Positions 1 to 6,244 of a stretch of 6,244 nt of DNA are shown here, piece by piece. The stretch lies in the NCBI GenBank assembly GCA_017622635.1, contig JAGAQS010000293.1:1-6244 (forward strand). The letters run 5' to 3'. Source of the stretch: Ruminococcus sp. Its GTDB lineage: Bacteria; Bacillota; Clostridia; Oscillospirales; Ruminococcaceae. Each line of letters begins with the position of its first letter. Position 1 is the first letter of the stretch. The notes beneath the pieces are model-generated. The model did not search any database. It was not told where the DNA came from and saw only the letters and a program-made list of their open reading frames with translations. A program made the position numbers and the translations under genes.

Positions 1-133
1 ATGTCTTTCCTGCACTTCTCGGTGAAGCCGCAAGAATCTTTACATTAAACCATGGGTGATTTTCAAGCAGAGTGGCGAACCTCTGTCCGACCATGCCCGT
101 TGCACCTATGATACCTACATTGTACTGCTTCAT
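1..133 (-). CDS. asd: Aspartate-semialdehyde dehydrogenase, N-terminal fragment (runs off the left edge)
   Basis: This enzyme makes aspartate semialdehyde by NADPH-dependent reduction of aspartyl phosphate. That is the branch-point step toward lysine/diaminopimelate, threonine and methionine, in the cytoplasm. Only 44 codons are in the window. The start is ATG (131-133 read on the minus strand), preceded by AAGGAGAT (141-148) at 7 bases. The translation begins [26 protein letters not shown] at residues 10-16 is the Rossmann nucleotide-binding loop. It is followed by HPWF (26-29) and [10 protein letters not shown] (34-43). These signatures are, from memory, those of the roughly 350-360 residue archaeal/fungal-like Asd class that many Clostridia carry, not of the classical E. 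coli type. The lysine riboswitch directly upstream independently supports the assignment. The catalytic cysteine and dimerisation domain lie outside the window. The family call is firm; completeness cannot be judged. Confidence 0.93.
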   Translation of the reverse strand, partial: MKQYNVGIIGATGMVGQRFATLLENHPWFNVKILAASPRSAGKT

Positions 134-172
134 AAAAAACATCTCCTTGTAAATTTTTACAAAAATAATAAA

Positions 173-191
173 AACCTGTTGCAAACAGGTT
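173..191 (-). terminator. Intrinsic terminator in the asd leader (riboswitch expression platform)
   Basis: On the minus strand AACCTGTT (191-184), a TGC loop and AACAGGTT (180-173) form a perfect 8-bp hairpin. It is followed at once by a U-rich run (172-161, TTTATTATTTTT read with the preceding bases). It lies between the lysine aptamer and the asd ribosome binding site, where an L-box terminator is expected. With lysine bound, termination here would switch asd off. The alternative antiterminator pairing was not resolved with certainty; CAUAU just 3' of the aptamer can pair with GUAUG just 5' of the terminator. Confidence 0.8.
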
Positions 192-231
192 CACCATACG
201 TTATAATAGAAATACCGGCATACAAAAATTT

Positions 232-405
232 ATATGCAGATAGCTCTCCATCATTGTATGATGACAGTCAAAAGCCTGTTAAGCCAGTGACCAGAACTGA
301 ATTTACCGGAAACAGTTCTTCGGCGGTCGCACCTTTCACTGAATATCAAAGGACCGGTTATCCGATATTCAGGTACTATTCTTGACCGCACCTCTACCTT
401 GTCTA
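232..405 (-). promoter_or_regulatory. Lysine riboswitch (L-box) upstream of asd
   Basis: Read on the minus strand, this leader carries the L-box conserved blocks: GGTAGAGGTGCG near the 5' end, GTGAAAGGTGCG, CGCCGAAG, GACTGTCAT and GGAGAGCTATC at the 3' end. The fold can be traced by eye. P1 pairs 394-398 with 239-243. P2 pairs GCGGTC (389-384) with GACCGC (328-323). A 9-bp arm pairs CTGAATATC (372-364) with GATATTCAG (347-339). A further arm pairs AGAACTG (319-313) with CAGTTCT (299-293). A final arm pairs 263-258 with 254-249 around a 3-base loop. The loops of the second and third arms contain ACCGG (358-354) and CCGGT (309-305). These are complementary and match the kissing-loop contact known for this riboswitch class. 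The ligand should be L-lysine and the controlled gene is asd. Control is by the terminator downstream. Confidence 0.95.
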
Positions 406-409
406 TAAT
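382..409 (+). promoter_or_regulatory. Candidate sigma-A promoter for the rightward gene cluster
   Basis: TTGACC (382-387), a 16-base spacer and a perfect TATAAT (404-409) give a plausible plus-strand promoter. Transcription would start near 416, with a leader of about 55 bases before the first gene. Its -10 shares bases 408-409 with the -10 of the opposing asd promoter. Its -35 lies inside the DNA that encodes aptamer helix P2, so part of the match could be a by-product of riboswitch conservation. Confidence 0.55.
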
Positions 410-436
410 AATATCACTTTAGTTTTGTTATGTCAA
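408..436 (-). promoter_or_regulatory. Sigma-A type promoter for the asd riboswitch transcript
   Basis: On the minus strand TTGACA (436-431) is separated by 17 bases from TATTAT (413-408). This is a perfect -35 box with optimal spacing and a near-consensus -10. The predicted transcription start, around 400-402, lies only a few bases before the P1 helix of the lysine aptamer, as expected for a riboswitch transcript. Confidence 0.82.
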
Positions 437-456
437 GGGGTTATGAAAATTTTTTT

Positions 457-463
457 AAAGGAG
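457..463 (+). promoter_or_regulatory. Ribosome binding site that places the first start at 471
   Basis: AAAGGAG is 7 bases before the ATG at 471 but only 1 base before the in-frame ATG at 465. The spacing selects 471 and removes two residues (MN) from the longest reading of the gene. Confidence 0.8.
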
Positions 464-470
464 AATGAAT

Positions 471-2239
<1,769 letters not shown>

Positions 2240-2244
2240 GGGGG
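2240..2244 (+). promoter_or_regulatory. Purine-rich ribosome binding site upstream of the PAS gene
   Basis: The GGGGG run directly after the tgt stop is 7 bases before an in-frame ACG (2252) but 19 bases before the GTG at 2264. If this is the working site, the start is ACG. The GTG has only a weak GGAA (2254-2257) at 6 bases. Confidence 0.45.
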
Positions 2245-2263
2245 AATTTATACGGAACTTTCA

Positions 2264-2626
2264 GTGTTTTTCAAAAGTATAACTGATATCGACACTATGC
2301 CCGTTGTTATATGTGACATAAATAATACAATTATCTATATGAACCCGTCAGCCGTTAAAAGATATGAAAAAAAGGGCGGTGCTTCACTTGTCGGAGGTTC
2401 AATTTTTTCATGTCACAATGAAGAATCAAACAGTATTATAAAAGCGGTCGTTTCGTGGTTTAGTGAAAATTCAGAAAACAACAGGGTTTTCACATTCCAT
2501 AACGAAAAGGAAAACAAAGACGTATATATGATTGCACTGCGTGACGATAACGGAAAACTTATCGGATATTACGAAAAACATGAGTGCCGTAATACCGAAA
2601 CCTCACCACGCTACAATATGGACTGA
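2264..2626 (+). CDS. Small single-PAS-domain protein, function unknown
   Basis: The product, 120 residues from GTG at 2264, is essentially one PAS sensor domain with no output domain, signal peptide or membrane segment. PVVICDINNTIIYMNPSAV (13-31) is the typical PAS opening, with strand-turn-strand and the YMNPSA helix start. LVGGSIFSCHN (42-52) follows. VYMIALRDDNGKLIGYYEKH (87-106) is the closing beta hairpin. Cys50-His51 sits where PAS domains attached to DUF438 proteins have an NCHP motif, so a bound cofactor or metal is conceivable but unproven. The true start may be ACG at 2252, adding four residues (MELS), because a GGGGG site lies 7 bases before it and remembered homologues begin with a similar extension. 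It follows tgt by about 12-24 bases, and its stop overlaps the hsdS start (TGATG). Ligand and partner are unknown. The protein is more likely cytoplasmic and part of the same transcript. Confidence 0.8.
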   Translation: MFFKSITDIDTMPVVICDINNTIIYMNPSAVKRYEKKGGASLVGGSIFSCHNEESNSIIKAVVSWFSENSENNRVFTFHNEKENKDVYMIALRDDNGKLIGYYEKHECRNTETSPRYNMD

Positions 2627-3720
2627 TGAAAACCAAGTTAAAAAATATTTGTGATTTTGTAAAAGATAAAATTTCTGTCAGCAAGATTATAGCTGATAAT
2701 TATATTTCAACAGAAAATATGATTCCGGATAAATGTGGAATCACTTCACCCTCATCTGTACCAACAGGTATAAAAGTTACAGCATATCGAAAAAATGATG
2801 TACTCGTTTCAAATATCCGACCATATTTCAAGAAAATATGGTTTGCTGAAAATGACGGAGGCTGTTCAAATGATGTTCTTGTTTTCAGAGCTAAAAGCGG
2901 AATATCACCTGATTTCCTGTATTATATACTTGCAAATGACAGATTTTTTGATTATGCAATGAAAACTTCAAAAGGCACAAAAATGCCACGTGGTGACAAA
3001 AAAGCCATTATGGAATATATTGTGCCTGTTCCCGATTATGAAACACAGAAAAAAACAGGTTATTTACTGAGTCTGCTTGACAGAAAAATTGAACTCAACA
3101 ATAAAATAAATAAAAATCTCGAACAGCAGGCACAGTCAATTTTTAAATCTTGGTTTGTGGATTTTGAACCGTTCGGCTATGTTATGCCAAAAGATTGGCG
3201 TATGGGCGTTTTATCAGAAATTGCAGAAATTCAAAGCGGAAAAAGACCACCATTAAAACAAACTGAAAAAACCGAAACAGCCAATATACAAATTGTAGGG
3301 GCAACGTCTGTAATGGGATTTACAAATAATTATAATCATAACGAAAAAATACTTATAATCGGACGTGTTGGAACTCATGGAGTAGTTCAAAGATTTAATT
3401 GTCCATGCTGGGCTTCAGACAATACATTAGTTATAAAAACCAATTATTATGAATATGTGTATCAATTATTGAAACAAATTGATTATAACATTCTCAACAG
3501 AGGGTCAACTCAGCCTTTGATTACACAAGGTGATATGAATAAAGTAAATATACTTATTCCGAATTTACAGATTCTTATAAAATATGAAAATATTATAACA
3601 ACCTTAATGAATCAGTATGAGAATAATAAAAAAGAAAATCAATGCCTTTCTGTTCTTCGTGATGTTCTTATTCCAAAACTGATTAACGGAGAAATAGATG
3701 TATCAGAAATTAAAATATGA
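2626..3720 (+). CDS. hsdS: Type I restriction-modification specificity subunit, apparently orphan
   Basis: HsdS gives type I restriction-modification complexes their DNA target; it pairs with HsdM for methylation and with HsdM plus HsdR for cleavage. The 364-residue product has the full two-target-domain plan. Target domain 1 is about residues 1-140, with VSNIRPYFKKIWFA at 61-74 and KGTKMPRGDK at 116-125. The central conserved helix is about 148-178, with LDRKIELNNKINKNLEQQAQ at 151-170 and KSWF after it. Target domain 2 is about 185-325, with WASDNTLVI and RGSTQPLITQGDMNKV. The C-terminal helix is about 331-364, ending LPKL-like (LIPKLINGEIDVSEI). No hsdM or hsdR is in the window. The start ATG overlaps the PAS stop and has no good ribosome binding site, implying translational coupling. 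The gene is strikingly A+T-rich (10 G+C in 3421-3480), unlike tgt and queA, which suggests horizontal acquisition. No frameshift or stop interrupts it. Confidence 0.93.
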   Translation: MKTKLKNICDFVKDKISVSKIIADNYISTENMIPDKCGITSPSSVPTGIKVTAYRKNDVLVSNIRPYFKKIWFAENDGGCSNDVLVFRAKSGISPDFLYYILANDRFFDYAMKTSKGTKMPRGDKKAIMEYIVPVPDYETQKKTGYLLSLLDRKIELNNKINKNLEQQAQSIFKSWFVDFEPFGYVMPKDWRMGVLSEIAEIQSGKRPPLKQTEKTETANIQIVGATSVMGFTNNYNHNEKILIIGRVGTHGVVQRFNCPCWASDNTLVIKTNYYEYVYQLLKQIDYNILNRGSTQPLITQGDMNKVNILIPNLQILIKYENIITTLMNQYENNKKENQCLSVLRDVLIPKLINGEIDVSEIKI

Positions 3721-3722
3721 AA

Positions 3723-3729
3723 AAAGGAG
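3723..3729 (+). promoter_or_regulatory. Ribosome binding site that places the queA start at 3741
   Basis: AAAGGAG begins three bases after the hsdS stop and lies 11 bases before ATG 3741. An earlier in-frame ATG (3717) overlaps the hsdS stop and precedes this site, so it would need coupling to hsdS. The protein family begins at the KLLKSDFWYDLP segment, which favours 3741. Confidence 0.7.
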
Positions 3730-3740
3730 ATATTTTATTT

Positions 3741-4772
3741 ATGAAACTTTTAAAATCTGACTTCTGGTATGATTTGCCCGAAGAATTAATTGCACAGACT
3801 CCCGTTGAGCCGAGAAATTCCTCAAGAATGATGTGCGTGAACCGTCAGACAGGCGAAATTGAACACGACCATTTTTATAATTTATGCAATCATCTTAAAA
3901 AAGGTGATTTGCTTGTAATGAACGATTCAAGGGTTATCCCTGCAAGGCTTTACGGTGAAAAAATTGAAAATCATACTTTTATTGAATTTCTGTTACTTGA
4001 ACAGAAAGGCGACAAATTATGGGAAATAATCTGTCGACCTGCCAAAAAAGCAAAAAAGGGTGTAAAATTTTCATTCGGTGACGGTCGTCTTGTTGCGGAG
4101 GTAGTGGAAGTCAAGGACGACGGAAACAGAATAGTTAAATTTGAGTGTGAGGGAAATTTCTTCACCGCTCTTGAAGATGTCGGACAGATGCCTTTACCAC
4201 CGTACATTACAGCAAAACTCGAAAACAAAGAACGTTATCAGACTGTATATTCACGTGAACTCGGTTCGGCAGCCGCACCTACCGCAGGACTTCATTTCAC
4301 TCCCGAAATGATTGACGAACTTCACGAAAAAGGTATAAAAACGGCTTTTGTAACACTTCATGTAGGTCTCGGAACTTTCCGACCCGTAAAAGAGGACAAT
4401 GTTTTAAACCACAAAATGCACAGTGAACATTATTTCCTGCCGAAAGAAACAGCCGATTTGATTAACGAAACAAAGGCAAACGGCGGACGTGTAATAGCCG
4501 TAGGCACTACCGCCTGCCGTACACTTGAAAGCGTTGCGACTTTCTACAACGAAATTTCCGCACATGAGGGATATACTGACATTTTTATTTATCCGTCCTA
4601 CAGATTCAAGTGCATTGACGGTCTTATCACTAACTTCCACCTGCCCGAAAGTACGCTGATTATGCTTGTTTCTGCATTTATGGGTTACGAAAACACAATG
4701 AACGCCTATAAAATCGCCGTTGAAGAAAAATACAGATTTTTCAGTTTCGGTGACTGTATGTGTATTCTTTAA
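3741..4772 (+). CDS. queA: S-adenosylmethionine:tRNA ribosyltransferase-isomerase
   Basis: QueA transfers and isomerises the ribosyl group of S-adenosylmethionine onto preQ1 in tRNA, giving epoxyqueuosine, the penultimate step of queuosine synthesis. The 343-residue product is normal length (family about 340-355). Conserved segments are YDLPEELIAQTP near the N-terminus (10-21); GDLLVMNDSRVIPARLYG (55-72); YQTVYSRELGSAAAPTAGLH (166-185), which holds the near-invariant GSAAAPTAGLHFT; VGLGTFRPV (208-216); TNFHLPESTL (297-306); and YRFFSFGD (331-338) at the end. Nothing key appears missing. The start at 3741 agrees with the family N-terminus; a start at 3717 would add eight residues. The gene completes the tgt-queA pair interrupted by the PAS and hsdS genes, and is followed 15 bases later by the HAD hydrolase gene with its own AAGGAG, so it is probably in the same transcript. 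Confidence 0.96.
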   Translation: MKLLKSDFWYDLPEELIAQTPVEPRNSSRMMCVNRQTGEIEHDHFYNLCNHLKKGDLLVMNDSRVIPARLYGEKIENHTFIEFLLLEQKGDKLWEIICRPAKKAKKGVKFSFGDGRLVAEVVEVKDDGNRIVKFECEGNFFTALEDVGQMPLPPYITAKLENKERYQTVYSRELGSAAAPTAGLHFTPEMIDELHEKGIKTAFVTLHVGLGTFRPVKEDNVLNHKMHSEHYFLPKETADLINETKANGGRVIAVGTTACRTLESVATFYNEISAHEGYTDIFIYPSYRFKCIDGLITNFHLPESTLIMLVSAFMGYENTMNAYKIAVEEKYRFFSFGDCMCIL

Positions 4773-4787
4773 AAAGGAGAAATAATT

Positions 4788-5429
4788 ATGATTACTGCCA
4801 TATTTGACCTCGACGGCACTCTTGCTGACACTCTTTTTGACCTCGCCGATGCTACAAACTACGGTCTGAAAAAACTCGGTTATCCTGTTCACCCTTATGA
4901 GAGTTACAAAAAATTCGTCGGAAACGGTGTTCAGAAACTCTGTTACCGTGTATTACCCGACGACAAAAAGGACGATGCCGAAAAAATACTTGAATTTTTC
5001 AACGAATACTACGGAAAACACTTCCTTGACAAAACAAGCCTCTACAACGGTATGCGTGAAACTCTTGCAAGGCTTGCCGATAACGGCGTTATACTTGCCG
5101 TTGCAACAAACAAACCGCAGAATTTCGCCCGTCAGATTGTTGAAAAACTTCTGCCCGAATTTGATTTTGTCAAAGTACTCGGCGGTTGTGCGGAACGTCC
5201 GAAAAAACCCGACACCGCTATTATAAATGAAATAATATCAGCACTTCCCGAAGATAATCACGTTTTCATGATTGGTGACAGCAACGTTGACATTCAGACC
5301 GCCAAAAATGCAGGTATAACGTCAATCGGCTGTGAATGGGGTTTCAGGGGACGTGAGGAACTGGAAAACGCAGGTGCGGACTTAATAGCGGAAAAAGCCG
5401 AAGATATAGCAGACTTTATACTTAAATGA
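4788..5429 (+). CDS. HAD-family hydrolase, phosphoglycolate-phosphatase-like
   Basis: The 213-residue product belongs to the haloacid dehalogenase superfamily of Mg-dependent phosphatases that work through a phospho-aspartate intermediate. Motif I is FDLDGTLADT (6-15), with nucleophile D7 and acid/base D9. Motif II is the threonine T107 in ATNKP. Motif III is the lysine in RPKKPD (K140, just before the proline). Motif IV is GDSNVD (163-168) with D164 and D168. A helical cap occupies roughly residues 16-85, as in the Gph/PpaX group. The likely substrate is 2-phosphoglycolate or another small phosphate ester, but members of this group vary, so I give no symbol. ATG 4788 follows AAGGAG at about 8 bases. 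Its stop overlaps the next start by four bases (ATGA), so the phosphoesterase gene downstream is translationally coupled to it. No truncation or missing catalytic residue is seen. Confidence 0.93.
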   Translation: MITAIFDLDGTLADTLFDLADATNYGLKKLGYPVHPYESYKKFVGNGVQKLCYRVLPDDKKDDAEKILEFFNEYYGKHFLDKTSLYNGMRETLARLADNGVILAVATNKPQNFARQIVEKLLPEFDFVKVLGGCAERPKKPDTAIINEIISALPEDNHVFMIGDSNVDIQTAKNAGITSIGCEWGFRGREELENAGADLIAEKAEDIADFILK

Positions 5430-6013
5430 AAATACTTGTAATCGCCGACGAAGAAAGCCGTTCACTGTGGGACTACTGGAACAAATCCAAAACCGACGAC
5501 ATTGACCTTATACTTTCATACGGTGACTTAAATGCCGAATATCTGACTTTTCTTGCAACTATGGTCAATGTTGATGTTCTGTACGTTCACGGCAACCACG
5601 ACGGAAACTATTTAAATAAATCTCCCGAAGGCTGTATTTGCGTTGACGGTAAAATTATTAACTACAAGGGAATAAGAATTTTCGGTCTCGGCGGTTCTAT
5701 GCGGTATTCAAACGGTAATTTTCAGTTTACGGAAAAGGGAATGCAAAACCGTATCAATAAACAACGTTTCAGTCTGTTGAAAAACAAAGGCTTTGACATT
5801 CTGCTGACTCACGCTCCTGCAAGAAATATAAACGATATGGACGATTTGACACACAGGGGGTTTGAGTGTTTTAATAAGCTTATCCAGAAATATAATCCGA
5901 AGTTCTTCATTCACGGTCATGTACACGGGACTTACGGGAATTTTCAGCGAATACAGACAGTCAACAAAACCACTGTTGTAAATGCATACGAAAAATATAT
6001 CATAGAAATATGA
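5426..6013 (+). CDS. Calcineurin-like metallophosphoesterase with a DxE first motif
   Basis: The 195-residue protein is a small cytoplasmic member of the dinuclear-metal phosphoesterase superfamily. The usual motif chain is visible: IADEE (6-10) in place of DxH, GD (33-34), GNHD (56-59), H129 in LLTHAPA, and GHVH (164-167). In the classical chain the first motif histidine is a metal ligand; here it is glutamate (D8-E9-E10). I recall the same DEE in related clostridial proteins, so it is probably a subfamily trait and not a disabling mutation. The remaining ligands D34, N57, H129, H165 and H167 are present, so the protein is likely active. The substrate is unknown; phosphodiesters or phosphoproteins are both possible. 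It overlaps the upstream HAD gene by four bases and is the last gene before a strong terminator. Confidence 0.92.
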   Translation: MKILVIADEESRSLWDYWNKSKTDDIDLILSYGDLNAEYLTFLATMVNVDVLYVHGNHDGNYLNKSPEGCICVDGKIINYKGIRIFGLGGSMRYSNGNFQFTEKGMQNRINKQRFSLLKNKGFDILLTHAPARNINDMDDLTHRGFECFNKLIQKYNPKFFIHGHVHGTYGNFQRIQTVNKTTVVNAYEKYIIEI

Positions 6014-6045
6014 AAAAATCCCCTCACAATGAGGGGAATTTTTTT
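6014..6045. terminator. Bidirectional intrinsic terminator between convergent genes
   Basis: TCCCCTCA (6019-6026), a CAA loop and TGAGGGGA (6030-6037) form an 8-bp G+C-rich hairpin. It has an A run on its left (6013-6018) and a T run on its right (6039-6045). It can therefore end rightward transcription from the phosphoesterase gene and leftward transcription from pyk. It starts directly after the phosphoesterase stop and ends 3 bases before the pyk stop codon. Confidence 0.93.
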
Positions 6046-6048
6046 ATA

Positions 6049-6244
6049 TTATTTTCCGATTTTTGCAACTTTAAGCATATTTGTACTGCCCGAAACTCCA
6101 ATAGGTACACCTGCCGTAATTGTAACTATATCGCCGTCCTGTACAAGTCCGTTTGATTCCGCAGCCTCAACAGCCGCAGAAAAAAGTTCGTCCGTGCTGT
6201 GTTTTTCACCTATAATCAATGGTTTTACACCCCAGCTCATATTC
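6049..6244 (-). CDS. pyk: Pyruvate kinase, C-terminal fragment (runs off the right edge)
   Basis: Pyruvate kinase makes ATP and pyruvate from phosphoenolpyruvate and ADP in the last step of glycolysis. Only about 64 C-terminal residues are present. The sequence continues upstream past the apparent methionine (the preceding codon, at 6241-6243, is Asn), so that ATG is internal. Recognisable segments are MSWGVKPL, HSTDELFSAAVEAA and GDIVTITAGVPIGVSGSTN, the C-terminal regulatory-domain pattern; in other bacteria and eukaryotes the GVSGSTN loop region belongs to the effector (sugar phosphate) site. The protein ends about ten residues later at KVAKIGK, so it lacks the extra phosphohistidine-like C-terminal domain found in Bacillus-type pyruvate kinases. 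It converges on the cluster and shares the terminator at 6014-6045. Confidence 0.95.
   Translation of the reverse strand, partial: NMSWGVKPLIIGEKHSTDELFSAAVEAAESNGLVQDGDIVTITAGVPIGVSGSTNMLKVAKIGK

Noticed and set aside
173..191. The AACCTGTT hairpin read as a plus-strand terminator or an inverted-repeat site
   Set aside because: The U-tract follows only on the minus strand, downstream of the riboswitch, so it is best explained as the asd leader terminator.
56..385. Plus-strand open frame of 109 codons
   Set aside because: It lies antisense to asd and the lysine riboswitch, has no ribosome binding site and gives a low-complexity, unfamiliar product.
425..456. A second plus-strand promoter closer to the first gene
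   Set aside because: The A+T-rich stretch has no pair of boxes as good as TTGACC/TATAAT at 382-409.
465..470. ATG at 465 as start of the first plus-strand gene
   Set aside because: It lies only one base after the AAAGGAG site; the ATG at 471 has a proper 7-base spacing.
2626..3720. Insertion sequence, phage attachment site or CRISPR array around hsdS
   Set aside because: No transposase, integrase, terminal inverted repeats, tRNA gene or regularly spaced repeats are visible; only the 7-base ATGAAAA repeat is present.
3717..3740. Upstream ATG (3717) as the queA start
   Set aside because: It precedes the AAAGGAG site and would add eight residues before the family N-terminus; it could only work by coupling to hsdS. 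Not excluded, but less likely than 3741.
4404..4892. Minus-strand open frame of 162 codons
   Set aside because: It is antisense to the strongly conserved end of queA and the start of the HAD gene, and its product resembles nothing known.

Overview
The window reads as chromosomal DNA of a low-to-moderate G+C Gram-positive bacterium, most like the Ruminococcus/Oscillospiraceae group of Clostridia. The reasons are strong AGGAG ribosome binding sites before most genes, a lysine (L-box) riboswitch, sigma-A type promoters, hairpin plus U-tract terminators, and protein sequences of tgt, queA, pyk and the metallophosphoesterase that look familiar from that group. The taxonomic call rests on recognition, not on a search.

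Layout. Positions 1-133 (minus) hold the first 44 codons of aspartate-semialdehyde dehydrogenase (asd). Its leader (about 160-405) is a lysine riboswitch with an intrinsic terminator, driven by a strong minus-strand promoter at 408-436. A plus-strand promoter (382-409) overlaps it almost completely and points at a rightward gene cluster. That cluster runs from 471 to 6013 without an obvious internal terminator: an unrecognised 208-residue protein, tgt (tRNA-guanine transglycosylase), a small single-PAS-domain protein, a complete two-domain type I restriction specificity subunit (hsdS), queA (S-adenosylmethionine:tRNA ribosyltransferase-isomerase), a HAD-family phosphoglycolate-phosphatase-like hydrolase, and a calcineurin-like phosphoesterase. 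It ends at a bidirectional terminator (6014-6045) shared with a convergent pyruvate kinase gene (6049 to the edge, minus), of which only the C-terminus is present.

How the genes fit together. tgt and queA are consecutive steps of queuosine synthesis in tRNA: Tgt puts preQ1 at the anticodon wobble position and QueA turns it into epoxyqueuosine. The other members have no established link to that pathway. asd and its riboswitch belong to lysine/diaminopimelate synthesis.

What stands out is the hsdS gene. It sits between tgt and queA with no hsdM or hsdR in view, is markedly more A+T-rich than its neighbours, and fits exactly between the PAS stop codon and the queA ribosome binding site. A 7-base repeat, ATGAAAA, lies at both of its ends. 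The 208-residue gene at the head of the cluster is also A+T-rich and may be a second acquired gene. Other points of interest are a possible ACG start for the PAS gene, the interlocked divergent promoters, and a DxE instead of DxH first motif in the phosphoesterase. Most of the window is otherwise conventional housekeeping DNA.
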